A DNA stretch of 60,000 bases from Cryptomeria japonica (taxonomy: Eukaryota; Streptophyta; Pinopsida; Cupressales; Cupressaceae): contig NC_081414.1 in the NCBI RefSeq assembly GCF_030272615.1, forward strand, positions 765,379,483-765,439,482, given 5' to 3'. The notes under the pieces are model-generated. The model saw only the letters and a list, made by a program, of their open reading frames with translations. It was not told the DNA's origin and did not search any database. Of this stretch, positions 24,912 through 37,261 are shown piece after piece. The position numbers were made by a program, and so were the translations under genes. Positions within the stretch are counted from its first letter, which is position 1. Every line of letters starts with the position of its first letter.

Positions 24912-25029
24912 AGCAATGTAAAGTAAGTCTGAATGTAGCAATACGTGCATGTCTAGATGAAAGTCTGGAATGTATATAAAAAGATAAACACTTGAGCTAT
25001 AAAGTGGAAAATCAACATGCATCATGTCA
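24912..25029. other. Spacer between the TIR element and the pseudogene
   Basis: Short stretch. It shares TAAAGTAAGTCTGAATGTA with a similar motif just left of 21844, so the small TIR element inserted into a local tandem repeat. Confidence 0.4.
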
Positions 25030-26188
25030 GCCACGAACATAGTGACCATATGAGTGAGAGTCCCTGTGAGAGTCTGGATGTCTAATTGATCCCTGCAAAA
25101 GTAGAATTTATATTTAAATATTAAAAATATCTCTACCTATATGAATCTTATTTAAATAATCAAATAGACTAGTAAATTAAAATATACTGTAACGCACATG
25201 TACATACAAAATCCATAACTAACGTGTCCACTAGCAGGTGTAGCATCGAAAGAATCTTGCCTGCGCACATGCTCTAAGCTCAAGCTAGGAGTGACATGAG
25301 GTAATTGTTGTACATACACGTGTATTTTAAGATTAGTTTGAATAATAAATGATACTTATTTAAAGTTATTTATTAAAACTAGAAATTACATGTACATCCT
25401 TTTAAAAATTACGCGCACATACATACCTGTGTATCAAGAGCTTGTATAGTCTGATCATCTCTTGAGATCATATCAACCACATCAACTATGACTGAGGAGT
25501 GTAAGGGGCTAACTAGATGATCAAGCATCGATGAAGTGTCTGATTCTAGTAGCATATTCATAAAACCAGTTTGGCTCAAACCTCATAGTTGCTCCTCAAA
25601 TGAATCCAAACCCTCATCTGTGATATGGACCTAATCAACCAGTATCTCCTCCTCTGCAACAACATAGTGATCTATAGGTGGGTCACCTAGAGCATATGTA
25701 GAGTGATGAGAATGTTGTGACTGTCCTGAGATATGCATTGATGCAGTAGCTTGCGTGTCTTTGAGAATCTCATCTCTAACAACAACCAATGGTATCCCAA
25801 GTCGAGAATCTCATCTCTCCTTAATAGTTTCCTTTGAGACTACCCTCAACACGTCAGGGAAGGAATGAGGACCCCTCACCTCAGCCCTAAACTGTCTATA
25901 GATAAAATCTATAACCTATGGTGAAAATGAGGTGTGGCTAACAAGACGATCCCTCAATGACTATAAACTCCGAAAAATGGATTTGCATGTACTCTTGTAC
26001 ATGCCATCTATTCGTGGGTCATCTAAAATACCTCTCAATTTTCGCATCTCATGGTCACTATGATGAAATATGGTACCGATATCAGGGAGAGGGTCCTGAT
26101 CAGGAGCTTGTGGAGGTGGATCTTGATCAAGAGCCTCTGCATGAAGATCCAGATCAGGCATAGGTACATGGGGATCCTGATCCTCCAT
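25030..26188 (-). pseudogene. Spliced protein-coding pseudogene with five in-frame stops (unrecognised)
   Basis: On the minus strand an ATG at 26188 opens 254 codons to 25427, all in one frame with five stops (TAG, TAG, TGA, TAG, TGA), and ending at a consensus donor CAG|GTATGT. The N-terminus is a Pro/Asp-rich repeat (DLDLHAEALDQDPP, APDQDPLPD); then comes a folded-looking part (MRKLRGILDDPRIDGMYKS, VIDFIYRQFRAEVRGPHSF). Further coding-like pieces follow at about 25300-25210 (LSLEHVRRQDSFDATPASG) and, after TTTTGCAG, at 25094-25030 (GSIRHPDSHRDSHSYGHY, then a stop). Spacing suggests three exons. Every stop is one C-to-T change from CAG or CGA. I do not recognise the family; its place inside a putative TIR element would fit a transposon-encoded accessory protein or a captured gene. 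Confidence 0.5.
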
Positions 26189-26280
26189 CTATCTAAATAG
26201 ATCATAAAGTTAGAATTTACGTAAGCACACACACATGAAGTGCATTCAATTTAAAACATTAAATTAAAATTAGTTAAATT

Positions 26281-26559
26281 AGAGAGAGAGAGAGAGAGAT
26301 CATTAATCTTGAGCTCATTTAATTAAAATGTACACATGAAGTTCTCGCATAATTCATCTATACATGAAGTTCGCATATAATTCAAATTTAAATAAATTAT
26401 TTTAAAGAGAGCGAGAGGGAGATCATTAAATATATAAATTCCTCTATATATCACATACAGGTTTTCAATTATTAAAACATTAATGAGAGAGAGACGGAGA
26501 TCATTCTCATGACAGAGAGAGGGATATCATTAATTTTAGAGAGAGAGAGATCATTAAAG
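26281..26559. repeat. (GA)nTCATTAA repeat cluster
   Basis: Five GA-rich runs, each followed by GATCATTAA or a close variant, spaced 30-120 bp apart, directly left of gypsy element B. Confidence 0.6.
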
Positions 26560-26566
26560 ATATATG

Positions 26567-27987
26567 TGTAGACACCTAAAAGTTGCACAATGAATTAAGT
26601 GAATTTTATTCATTTAATTATTCTTAATTCTTCCAATTAATTAAATTAAGATTTAATTAATATACACTTCTATCTAAGCCATTTAATTAAATTCACATTT
26701 AATTAAATTACCCCCCTCTAGCCATTTTAATTAAATTCACATTTAATTAAAAATATCAATTTATCCCCTTTCCCATTTTAATTAAATCTACATTTAATTA
26801 AAATCTCATTTGCATTTAAATAAATCTAATTTTATTTAAAAATCCCCCCACTTGCAAAATCTTACAAGTGCAAGTTGCAACCACAATTGAAATAAATTAA
26901 TTTTATTTTAATTAAATTCCCCTCCACCCACTTGCAAAATCCTACATCTCCCACTTGCCTCTCTAAACCCCCTTCTAGATTCTTCTAATCACTTCTAAAT
27001 TAGCCTAACCCATCTCCTAAATATTGTCACATCCCTAAGCAAAGGGAAATCACTTCTCAAACCCTCAAAGTCTTTGAAAACCATTAAAGACTTTATGTCT
27101 CTTACAAATTTGTCTCCAAAGTCTTCCAAACCATTAATGGTTAACTCAACCTTCTTACATGGTTAGAGACTTTTTGCCTAACTCAACCTTCATCTAACCC
27201 AAGGGTCTCATCAAGCATTCATTGCTTTGACCATGGTTATTCCTTTAACCCTTGCACAAGAGTTTACCCTTTGGGTAAAAGCTTTATCCAATGGATAACC
27301 CTAACCCAACCTTAACCCTTACCCCCTAAGGTAACCATCATGTCTTCTCAAGCATTTAATGCTTCTTTCATCTCCTCTCAAGCAATCTCTTGTTGACAAT
27401 TGTCACCATTTCATTGGTGAGAATTGTGAACATGGATTGAGCAACTTTCAAACTCAACCCTTGATTAACTCTTTCAATCCTGACCATCCATTGCCCTATT
27501 TTTGCTATAAATAGAGCTCTCATTCCTCCATTTTCAAATATATGCAAGCTCTTAGTATCATACTTATGCTCAATTTTATCACATTTAGTCTATCTCTTTG
27601 CAAATAAAGATTAATCTAATAACCATTTTAGATTGCTTCTTTTATCAATAGTTTAACTACATAACTAGTATATCATGTTAGGATAGCATCATTACTAATC
27701 TTGTTATCTTATAATCTAGTTCATTTCATTTGTAGGATCATGCATAGATAGGTTGCATTTTCATGTTAAAATCAATCAAAGCATCCCTCGTTCTTAAATT
27801 TGTCATCCCTAAACCACTTTGCACAGTGATCTGAGAGCAAAGGCATTGGTTTGAGGGACCTTGTGAGATAGAGAACCATGGAACCAACCTTGGGAAGTTG
27901 AGTCATCCTTCATGACTCCATAGCTTGCACCAAGAAGTCCTGTGGGTGTAGGCAAGCCTCTTGGAGCTTCATTTTTCACATTTTAAG
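26567..27987 (+). repeat. 5' LTR of element B (3' end deleted)
   Basis: Starts TGTAGACACCTAAAAGTTGC. TATAAATA is at 27506-27513. It matches the 3' LTR until ...CACATTTTAAG and lacks the last 28 bp of the LTR, including the terminal CA. Confidence 0.92.
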
Positions 27988-27990
27988 CTT

Positions 27991-30385
27991 TAGCCAGCTC
28001 AGGTCACTACAAGGACGACTCCAATCAATCAGGCGATTCATCGCTCAACTAGCAGATAAAAGTCTCCCATTTAACCATTTACTACATAATAATGTATTGT
28101 TCAGATGGGAAGCCAAGTGTGCTGAATCCTTCTATCAAATCAAGCAATATCTAATGAATCCACCAGTTCTGGTACTACCAATAGTAGGAAAGCCACTTAT
28201 TCTCTACATTTCGACAACTTATAAATCTCTGGGGGCACTGTTAGCACAAGAAGATCAACAAGGCAAGGAACGAGCAGTATACTACATTAGCAGGACATTG
28301 AACAACTATGAGCTAAATTACACCTTTATTGAGAAAGCCTGTTTAGCTATGGTCTTCGCCTCTCAAAAATTCCGCCACTACATGCTAGCTCATACAATTA
28401 AGCTAGTTGCAAAAATTGATCCTCTCAAATATTTACTCAGCAAAGCAACTCTTACATGTCGATTGGCTAAATGGGTCATGATTCTCAGTGAATTTGATAT
28501 CCACTATATAGAGTGAAGAGCTATCAAGGGACAAGTGATAGCAGATCAATTGGCAGAAGCACCACTACCTGGAAAACAAACTATAGAGATTGAATTTCCA
28601 GATAGAGACGTTCTTGCTATCTCTACCAAACAATGGACCCTATACTTTGACAGATCCTACACACAACATGGTTCAGGTGCTGGCATTCTATTCATCACTC
28701 CTGAAGGACACACTATACCAAGATCATATAGGCTTATGTTCCCATGCACAAATAATGTGGTTGAATATGAGGCATTGGTTATAGGTATAAAAATGGCCAT
28801 AGAATGGAAAATCACAGAGTTAAAAGTCTACAGAGACTCACAATTAGTCTTCAATCAAATCAACAACGACTATCAGACAAAGGATGACAAGCTGCTACCC
28901 TACAAGTGAATGGTGGATGACTTCAAGCAATATTTTGTACACATCACCTTCGAGCAAATACCAAGGTTGAACAACAAAGCAGTCGATGCAATGACTACTA
29001 TCGCTTCATTACTACAAATTCCAGAACAATAGAGTCGTTACAAGTTTCTGGTAGAGCAACTGTTCTCCCCAGCCTATGACCACTCGGAATCCCATGTCAT
29101 CTACGCCTTAACTGGTTCAGACTCCCCCTTATATGGAATGATACATGACTATCTTATAACCAATATCCTACCCATTGACTTGTCCCGAAACCAAAAACGT
29201 AACTTTATCCGACAAGCTGCCTGTTATACCCTTACTGCTGATACTTTGTACCATTGAGGTCTAGATGGTACTCTTCTTCGTTGCCTTGATCGTAATGAAT
29301 CTTACTCCGCTTTACATGATCTTCACAAAGGTATCTATGGCACACATTCCAGTGGTACTACTCTTACTAAAAAGCTTCTAAGAATGGGATACTACTGGCC
29401 TACAATGGAAAAAGATTCTTATCACTTTGCAAAAAAGTGTCCTAAATGCCAGATCCATGGCAATCTTATACATGCACCAGCATAGGAACTGCAGCCATTC
29501 ACAACATCCTAGCCCTTTTGTCAGTGGGGACTAGACTTAGTCGGCAAAATTCGTCCTTCATCTTCAAACGGACACAAGTTCATTATAACTGCAACAGATT
29601 ACTTAACCAAGTGGATAGAAGTAGTCCCCATGACCACAGTGACTGGGAAACAAATTGCCTCTTTTATCCTTAATTATCTAATCTGTAGATATGGTATTTC
29701 AAGTTCCACCATCATTGATAATGGACGACCTTTCAAAAACCAAGATGTCTGAGAACTATGTGAAAAATTCAAAATCCAACATCATTTGTCTACACCATAC
29801 TACCCACAGGGGAATGGTCAGGCAGAAGCATCCAACAAAACGATATTGAAAATTTCAAAGAAGACAGTCAATGATGCAGGCAAAGATTGACATGTGCAGC
29901 TTAATCCATCACTTTGGGCATACAGAACTAGCATTCGCACACCTACAAGAGCTACACCATACTCATTGGTATATGGATCAGAAGCAATTTTACCCCTGGA
30001 GGTAGAAATTCCCTCTCTTAGAGTCTCTCTGAAAGGCTTAATCTCAGATGAAGAGTATCGAGTTAACCGACTGCAAGAACTTGAATTATTATATGAAAGA
30101 TGCCAGCGTGCTTATGCTCATCTCAAAGCATATCAACAACGTATGTGCAGAAGCTACAACCACAAAGTCATTCCCCACATTTTTAAAGTTGGTGACCTAG
30201 TACTCAAGGAAAATCCTAGAAATCAACAAGATTGAGAAAATAAAGGGAAATTTGAACCTAACTGGTTGGGTCCCTATGTCATCATAGCAGTCTATGGATT
30301 AGGGCCTTATCAGCTAACAACTTTAGAAGGAGATGTGTTTGACGAACCAACTAACAACATCCATCTGAAGAAATACTACACTTGA
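27991..30385 (+). pseudogene. RT thumb, RNase H, second RNase H and integrase remnant of element B
   Basis: The first codons read SQLRSLQGRLQS (the RT thumb), so everything N-terminal has been deleted. The first RNase H is 28097-28516. After a TGA comes the second RNase H at 28535-28909 (FDRSYTQHGSG, EYEAL, YRDSQL). Integrase follows to the TGA at 30383-30385: zinc region CPKCQIHG, GLDLVGK, IIDNGRPF, YYPQGNGQAEASN and the C-terminal domain. At least seven in-frame stops are present (for example at about 28516, 28909, 29031, 29258, 29485, 29751 and 30234). The sequence is close to elements A and C throughout. Confidence 0.88.
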
Positions 30386-31707
30386 GTAGTCTAATGCACG
30401 GAAAAAGTCAAAAAATAAAAAAATCGAGAAAAAACAAATAAAAAGGTACAATAAAAGCAACTGGTGAAAACCTGGTAACAGGCGCTATTGTGAAAGAATA
30501 GCTCCTCTATCTATATCCATATCCTTATCCCCACAGTAAAGCACTATCAGCCATCGCCCGACATTTTATCACAAATATCCATTCAGAACATACTTAGCGT
30601 AGTCACTATCCTGATTTATCCGTCTAGCCTTTCACCACATCTCACCATGGCTTGGCAATCCCTATACATACCCGCATAAAGAAGTACACTTAGCTAGGGG
30701 AAATAACCATAAAAAACTTGCAGCATGTTCAAACCGTCAAGACTATTTGCAAAACTCAGAACATCATATCCAACACACAAATCACAAAGTAAAACATTGA
30801 TCGCTAAAACAAAGAATCACAAAAGAAATACGATGGATGATTTTCTGAAGTATCACATGTTGCATTTTGCATAAAGTTTTGACTATTTTTGCATTTGAAC
30901 TTTTTGAATTATTGGATTCTCTAAATTTTCTCCACAATGCTTCAAAGCTAGAGAACATTGGGCAACTCCAATATTTTTTCTTAGTCTTCTGTCTGTGAGG
31001 CGATCATTTGTACTGTGTAGATACTTGTCTCGAGACGTGATTTAAAACACATCACTGAAGACATGATTCCACTTTACGCATACAAATGGTTTAATCTTAT
31101 CTGTTTATACGCAATACGCACTCTGGTCATCCTGGTTCAATTATACCTTGACACTTGCGCTATCTTGCAAAATCAAACATCATGTAAATTTTTCTCAGGT
31201 CATCATGGTTCAATTATACCATTATGCTTGTATAAATTTTCAACACATCCCAAGATCAATCAAGGCTCAATGATGATACATATATCGAAAGCAGATAAAA
31301 TGTGGCTATATTGGATGACAAATACAGAATGAGGATGCTCAAAAATAATTAGTTGCATATCATTTTACAATTAGTTGCATATCATTTTACAATTAGTTGC
31401 ATTTTCAAGATACATCTCACAACATATCATATCATACATCTCATTTTCAAGATACATCTCACAGCATATCATATCATATCATACATCTCATAACATAATG
31501 CATTCACATCACATACATCTATCTAAGCATTGCATCATCATAGAATAAGCACAAGCATATAAAAAGCATAAGTCCATAACGCATCACATGATCACAGAAA
31601 ATGGTGTCATATATATATCTCAACAAATGATCAATATACAATATCTATCATGTCTATGCCCAGTACAACAAAAACAATGATAAAAAATACAATGGAGACA
31701 ACGTCTC
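30386..31707 (+). other. Non-coding 3' region of element B, first copy of the modules
   Basis: An A-rich linker, then the GGTGAAAACC hairpin module at 30463-30486 (CCTG-GTAA-CAGG), an ACATACTTAGCGTAGTCACT block at 30588-30611, paired GGTTCAATTATACC motifs at 31121-31147 and 31194-31220 (73 bp apart), and a TTAGTTGCATATCATTTTAC tandem at 31350-31400. The same kinds of block occur again at 38254-39110 on the other side of the PMD remnant. Confidence 0.7.
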
Positions 31708-32332
31708 TCAAGTGTGACTATCTCTTGAGGGAGACGGTCTCGCCACAGATGTCCCAGCCCTTGGATCTCTAGGTGGATCCTGTCTATGAGGCCCCGTCAT
31801 GCTTTTGCTCTCTGACCGCGAACCAGTCTCTCGAGATCGACTCAATCTCTACTGCGTGAAAATCTACACTCAGCGCTCCCTGGGCACTGCATCCTTGTAA
31901 TGTCTCCTATAGTACTCCGCCTCCTTGGCTCTCAAAGCCAGCTCTCTCAAGGTGTCTCTCATCGGACCACCTGCGGCCGCTCTCTGCAAGCTCCTTGCGA
32001 GCTCCTCTGCTCGACCTCGTTGCTCTATCTCAGCATCACGCTCTGTGGTCAGCTGTGTAATCTGATGCTATTGCACCAACATCTGTGCCTGCAACTGCTG
32101 CACTGACAACTGCAGCTATCTGATCTATGCATCCTCCACATGTGTCGGGATCCACATTTGTAGGGGTACTTGTGAAGGGGTACCCCCTGTCCCTCTACCT
32201 GTCCTCGGTGCTGGCGGAGGTAATACATCTGATCTCCTCCTCTGAGTCGGTATCCACACATCCTCATATCCTCCCATTGTTGCTATCACCTCCTCCACCC
32301 GCTCCTCCTCTCCAGATCTGATCGCTAAACCC
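31708..32332 (-). pseudogene. Tail of an antisense PMD-type gene in element B (part 1)
   Basis: Read on the minus strand, one frame with several stops matches the C-terminal part of the PMD gene of element C. It shows a Pro-rich stretch after IATMGGYEDVWIPTQRRRSD, a coiled-coil-like stretch with TTERDAEIEQRGRAEELAR, AEYYRRHYKDAVPRER, and a basic end with GPHRQDPPRDPRAG near the final TGA at 31708-31710. The nested copia element interrupts it at 32332. It runs against the direction of gag-pol, as in element C. Confidence 0.65.
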
Positions 32333-32690
32333 TATTAGGGTTTCAAGCAGATCCGAAGCAAATATGAACTAACAATTATATGCAGATTTTAATACAAAAG
32401 ATAAAGGAATAAAACAGGACACAGATAACACAAAGATTTAACGTGGTTCACCCAGAATGGGTTACGTCCACCATACACAGTCGTCCAATATTTCTTATTA
32501 TCTAGCAAAAATAGTACATCAACCTTACAATGCCTTAAGCATCCCAGCCGCTTATAACATGCGTTTTTAGGGCAAAAACAAAGTCAGCCTTTTTAGGGTT
32601 TTATTACAATGTCGGTTTTCATCAAAAAAATACCCAAAAAATACGTGCTAAGTGTACAGTACTTTACTGATCAGTCACCACATTTCAACA
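32333..32690 (-). repeat. 3' LTR of copia element D
   Basis: 358 bp. Compared with the other LTR it has about 17 substitutions and one indel (close to 5%). Its terminal TG has mutated to TA. Confidence 0.92.
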
Positions 32691-32787
32691 ATCTCCCACT
32701 TGGAGACTGATACTACACGACACCACTATACATGCAGCATCCATTGGATAAAACACTAGGACTTGACTGGTATAAATTTCACAATTA

Positions 32788-35700
32788 TCAATCAAGAAGA
32801 CCAACAAAAATTGATGAAGAAATTAGCTTCTCCTGTGGAACTGCCTTCGTGAACATATCGACAGGATTCTCACTTGTGTGAATCTTCTCAAGCTGTAACT
32901 GACCCTCCTCCAAAATAGTCCGGATGAAGTGGTACCTGAGCTGAATGTGCTTTGTCCTTGAATGAAAAGAAGAGTTCTTCGTAAGATGAATGGCACTCTG
33001 GCTATTAGTATACAATGGGCTATCCTCTTGTGTTTGACCCAATTCCTCCAGAAAATATTGCAACCAAATCATCTCCTTGCTGGCTTATGTAGCAGCAACA
33101 TACTCAGCTTCAGTGGTTGAAGGTGCAACAACCTTTTGCAGCCTAGAAATCCAACTGACTGCAGTTCCCCCTATAGTAAAAACATACCCTGTAGTACTCC
33201 TCCGTGAATCAATATCACCCGCTAGATGAAAGTCAACAGATCCACTCAGAGCAGCATTAGATCCTTTGAAACATAATGCCTTCGTAGTAGTTCCTTTCAA
33301 ATACTGAAGAATCCATTTCACAGCATTCTAATGTTCCATACCCGGATTACTCATAAACCTGCTCACAACTCCCACTGCATGTGAAATATCCGGCCTTGTA
33401 CATACCATTGCATACATCAGACTGCCAACAGCTGATGAATACGGGATGTTAGACATTTTATCAACCTCTTCCTATGCCTTTGGGCACATCTCCTTAGTCA
33501 ATTTGAAATGACTAGCCAAAGGTGTACTAACTGCTTTTGCATCCTGCATGTTAAATCTTTTCAACACCTTCTTTATATACTCACTTTGGGACAAATTCAA
33601 GGTTCTATTTTTCTTGTCCCGTGTAATCCTCATACCGAGAATTTGCTTAGCTGCACCCAAATCCTTCATAGCAAATGACCTGGCTAATTTTTATTTAAGA
33701 TCATTTATATGTTGCATGTTAGACCCAGCAACAAGCATGTCATCAACATAAAGCAACATGATAATATAACTGCCATTATCAAACCTCTTAAAATATACAC
33801 AATGATCATAATGACATCTATGATAACCGTGTTCAACCATGAAACTATCAAATTTTAAATACCATTGTCGGGGTGCTTGCTTTAGGCCGTACAGACTTTT
33901 CTTCAACCTGCACACCAAGTTCTCCTTACCTTTGACCTCATATCCCTGTGGTTGCAACATGTAAATTTCCTCCTCCAAATCTCCATGGAGAAAAGCTGTT
34001 TTGACATCTAATTGTTCAAGATGTAAATCAGCTGCAGCCACAAGACTAAGTACAGTTCTAATTGAAGTCATTTTTACAACTGGAGAAAATATTTCATCAT
34101 AATCTATACCCTTTTTCTGTGCAAAACCTTTTACCACAAGTCTGGCCTTATATCTTTTCTGACCTCTTTCCTCCTCCTTTAGCCGATAAACTCATTTGTT
34201 AGGCAAGGCTCTTTTTTTTGCAGGTAAAGGGACTAAGTCCCAAGTCTTATTTTTCATCAAGGAGTCCATCTCCTCTTTAATGCCTAGCTCCCACTATTAT
34301 TTGGCATCTACCTGCATTGCTTCTTCATATTCTTCTGGTTCACCAAAATCTGTTAATAAAATAGAATACAAAGAAGGAGAAAATCTTTTAGGGGGTCTAC
34401 TTGTCCTTGTAGAATGTCTAACACTTGCAGGAGTTTGTGGGACAATCTGTTGTTGCTGAGCATCAGGTACCTGTGGCATTTCATTTTCAGGAATCTCATC
34501 CAACACCACATATTCTTGTTTGTCCTGTTCATGCTTCTTTTCCTGCATCTGATCTTTATACATAACCTTCTCATTGAATATAACATCTCTACTTCTAGTT
34601 ATTTTCTTATTTTCAAAATCCCATAACTGATAGCCATATTCATCTATCCCATATCTAATGAAGGTACATTTCTGAGATTTAGCATCAAGCTTGGTTCTGT
34701 TTCCTTTATCAACATGGACAAAAGCTTCGCAACAAAAGTTTTTAGAAAAGAATAATTTACCTTTTTACCAGTCCATGCCTCCTCTGGAATACCACCATCC
34801 AAAGGGGTTGAAGGTCCTCTATTTATCAAATAGACAACAGTATGTACAACATCTTCCCAAAAATGTAAGGGCAATCCAACATGCAATCTCATGCTCCTCG
34901 CGCGTTCCATGATAGTCCTATTCATTCTCTCTGACACACCATTTTCCTGTGGAGTTCTTGGAACTATCTTCTGCTTTCTAATTCCATTTAAGGAGCAGTA
35001 ATATTCAAATGCTTTGCTGCAATACTCACCTCCATTATCCGATCTGAGACACTTCAACTTTTTTCCTGTCTCATTCTCAACCAAAGCTTTCCATTTCTTA
35101 AAAGTTTAAAAAACATCTGATTTTTGTTTTAGGAAATATACCCATGTTTTTTTGGTTGAGTCATCAATAAAAATAACATAATAACAAGAGCCACCAAGAG
35201 ATGATACCTGAGCCGGTCCCCATACATCTGAATGTACAAGCTCTAACTTCTCACTCTTCTCTTTCCCAACCTTGAGAAATCTGACTCTTTTCTGTTTGCC
35301 ATAAACACAGTTTTCACAGAACTCTAAATCAATCTTCTTTAGTCCTGGCAATAGATTTTTGGAGTGAAGGATTTTCATCCCTTTCTCACTCATGTAACTT
35401 TATTTGTAGCAGCTAGGGTGGAGTAAATGTTACCTGTACATAGATATAATGTGCCTACCTTCACACCTTTAGCTATTACTAATGATCCTTTAGCGACCTT
35501 CCACATACTGTCTGAGAGGGTAACTATGCAACCTTCACTACCTAGTTGCCCTACAAAAATTAAATTTCTTCTTAAATTAGGAACATGTCTTACCTCCTAC
35601 AGAAACCAGTCATTTCCATTCTGCAACTTGATCTTTATCTTTCCTTTTCCAAAAATTTGACAGGGCTCATCATCACCCAAATATGCCTGTCCAAAATCAC

Positions 35701-36643
35701 CTTGAACATAATCTAGAAAATATTTTCTATGGGGTGTAACATGAAATGAAGCCCCAGAATCTATTACCCAGGAATCATTAACATTATCCAAACATAAGAT
35801 TAAAGCATTTTGTAAAGTATTACTTGCAATATTAGCTTCCTTACTGTCATTTTCATTTTTATCTCCTTCTTTGTTTTTCTGAGACCAACAGTCTTTCTTT
35901 AGATGACTAGGCTTTTCGCAGTACTAGCAATCTTTCTTTCCTCTAGATTGAGAGTGTCCTTTCTTTGACTCCCCTTGTGACTTCTCATTCCAAGGGCCTT
36001 TTCCTCTTTCCTTTGATCTTCCTCTGTTCTCCACATTCAAAACACTACCTGATGATGTTGGAGTCTCACCTGTGCTTTTCCTTCGCATTTCCTCGCTTAA
36101 GATAACACCAACAATATCATCAAATACCAAAGTATTTTTACCAGAGACAGAGTTACTTACAGCCATAACCAAACTATTCGAGCTTTCTGGTAAAGAACAT
36201 AAAATCAAGAGAGCCCTAACCTCTTCTGCAAAGATAATTTTTACCGAAGATAATTGACTGGTAATTGTATTAAATTCATTTAAGTGCTCCGCTACAGATC
36301 CTCCCTCACTCATTTTCAAATTAAACAAACACTTCATAAGAAATACCTTATTCGAAGCCGAGGGTTTCTCATACAGCTTAGCCAATGTCGCCATCAAATC
36401 TACAGCCGTTTTTGCTTCTGTTATATTGAAAGCTATAGACGGTGCAAGGCACAATCGAATGGATCCCAATGCCTTTCTATCTAAAATGTCTCATTCTTCA
36501 TCTGACATTGTGGTCGCTTTCTTTGCCTTTCCTTCTAATGGCCGCCACAAATCCTTTTGATACAGGTAATCCTCCATCTGCATTTTCCATAACTGATAAT
36601 TCTGGCCGTTAAACTTTTCGACCTTGAATTTGGAATCCTCCAT
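32788..36643 (-). pseudogene. Gag-pol of copia element D (interrupted)
   Basis: The start codon is at 36643 (MEDSKFKVEKFNGQNYQLW, a typical copia Gag start); a TGA breaks it at 36491-36493. Gag continues to a CCHC knuckle at about 35930-35890 in which one codon is TAG. Protease shows WVIDSGASFHV (about 35790-35757). Integrase shows LVHSDVWGP, SDNGGEY and PQENGVSER, with breaks at about 35105 and 34690. RT at 34137-33691 has the FSPVVK region, LDVKTAFLHGDL and the YVDD box; RNase H covers 33321-32788 (DSRRSTTGYVF, STTEAEYV, HIQLRYHFIR). Domains are complete and recognisable but split by several stops and frameshifts, so no functional polyprotein is made. Confidence 0.9.
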
Positions 36644-36689
36644 TGCTCCCACTCAAATCTGAAAGTCCTGCCAATTTATAGAAAACCTC

Positions 36690-36701
36690 GCTCTGATACC
36701 A
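36690..36701 (-). other. Primer-binding site of copia element D
   Basis: GCTCTGATACCA on the plus strand, complementary to the initiator-Met-tRNA 3' end, two bases from the LTR. Confidence 0.9.
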
Positions 36702-36703
36702 AT

Positions 36704-37060
36704 TGTTAGGGTTTCAAGCAGATCCGAAGCAAATGTGAACTAACAATTATATGCAGATTTAAATACAAAAGATAAAGGAATAAAATAGGACACAGATAAC
36801 ACAGAGATTTAATGTGGTTCACCCAGAATGGGTTACGTCCACCATACACAGCCGTCCAATCTTTCTTATTATCCAGCAAAAATAGTACATCAACCTTACA
36901 ATGCCTTAAGCATCCTAGCCACTTATAACATGCGTTTTTAGGGCAAAAACAAAGTCGACCTTTTTAGGATTTTATTACAATGTCGGTTTTCATAAAAAAA
37001 AACCCAAAAAATACGTGCTAAGTGTACAGTACTTTACTGATTAGTCGCCACATTTCAACA
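36704..37060 (-). repeat. 5' LTR of copia element D
   Basis: 357 bp, TGTTAGGG to ...TTTCAACA on the plus strand, next to the PBS. Confidence 0.92.
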
Positions 37061-37065
37061 AACCC

Positions 37066-37261
37066 CCTCTCCCTCTATCCAAGACCATCCGCTGGACAAC
37101 TCTCTCTGCCCGTATCCCACCTCCATCTCCACCCCTATCCCCTCTCCTCCATAACTCCAATCTCCCTCTAACTGCACACCAGCCTCTCCCACCTCCTCTA
37201 TCACCTCATCCATATCCTCTAATCCATACTGTCTATCATATCTATTCATATCTTCTATCAT
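37066..37261 (-). pseudogene. Antisense PMD-type gene in element B (part 2)
   Basis: Continues the interrupted antisense gene on the other side of the copia element. The minus-strand frame contains MIEDMNRYDRQYGLEDMDEV and a Gly/Glu-rich linker. It would lie upstream of the coiled-coil tail. The PMD domain proper is not visible further upstream, so this copy is deleted or eroded there. Confidence 0.45.

Larger units (their letters stand above)
32333..37060 (-). mobile_element. Nested Ty1/copia retrotransposon (element D), Tork-like
   Basis: A 4,728-bp element with LTRs at 32333-32690 and 36704-37060, and a perfect target duplication AACCC (32328-32332 and 37061-37065). The PBS for initiator Met-tRNA is at 36690-36701 (GCTCTGATACCA on the plus strand). 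A purine tract (plus strand ATCTCCCACTT) borders the inner edge of the 32333 LTR. Domain order on the minus strand is gag, protease, integrase, RT, RNase H, the Ty1/copia order. It is inserted in the antisense PMD remnant of element B. Confidence 0.95.

Noticed and set aside
34196-34912. Plus-strand open frames inside copia element D
   Set aside because: Shadow frames opposite the copia polyprotein; no protein-like content.
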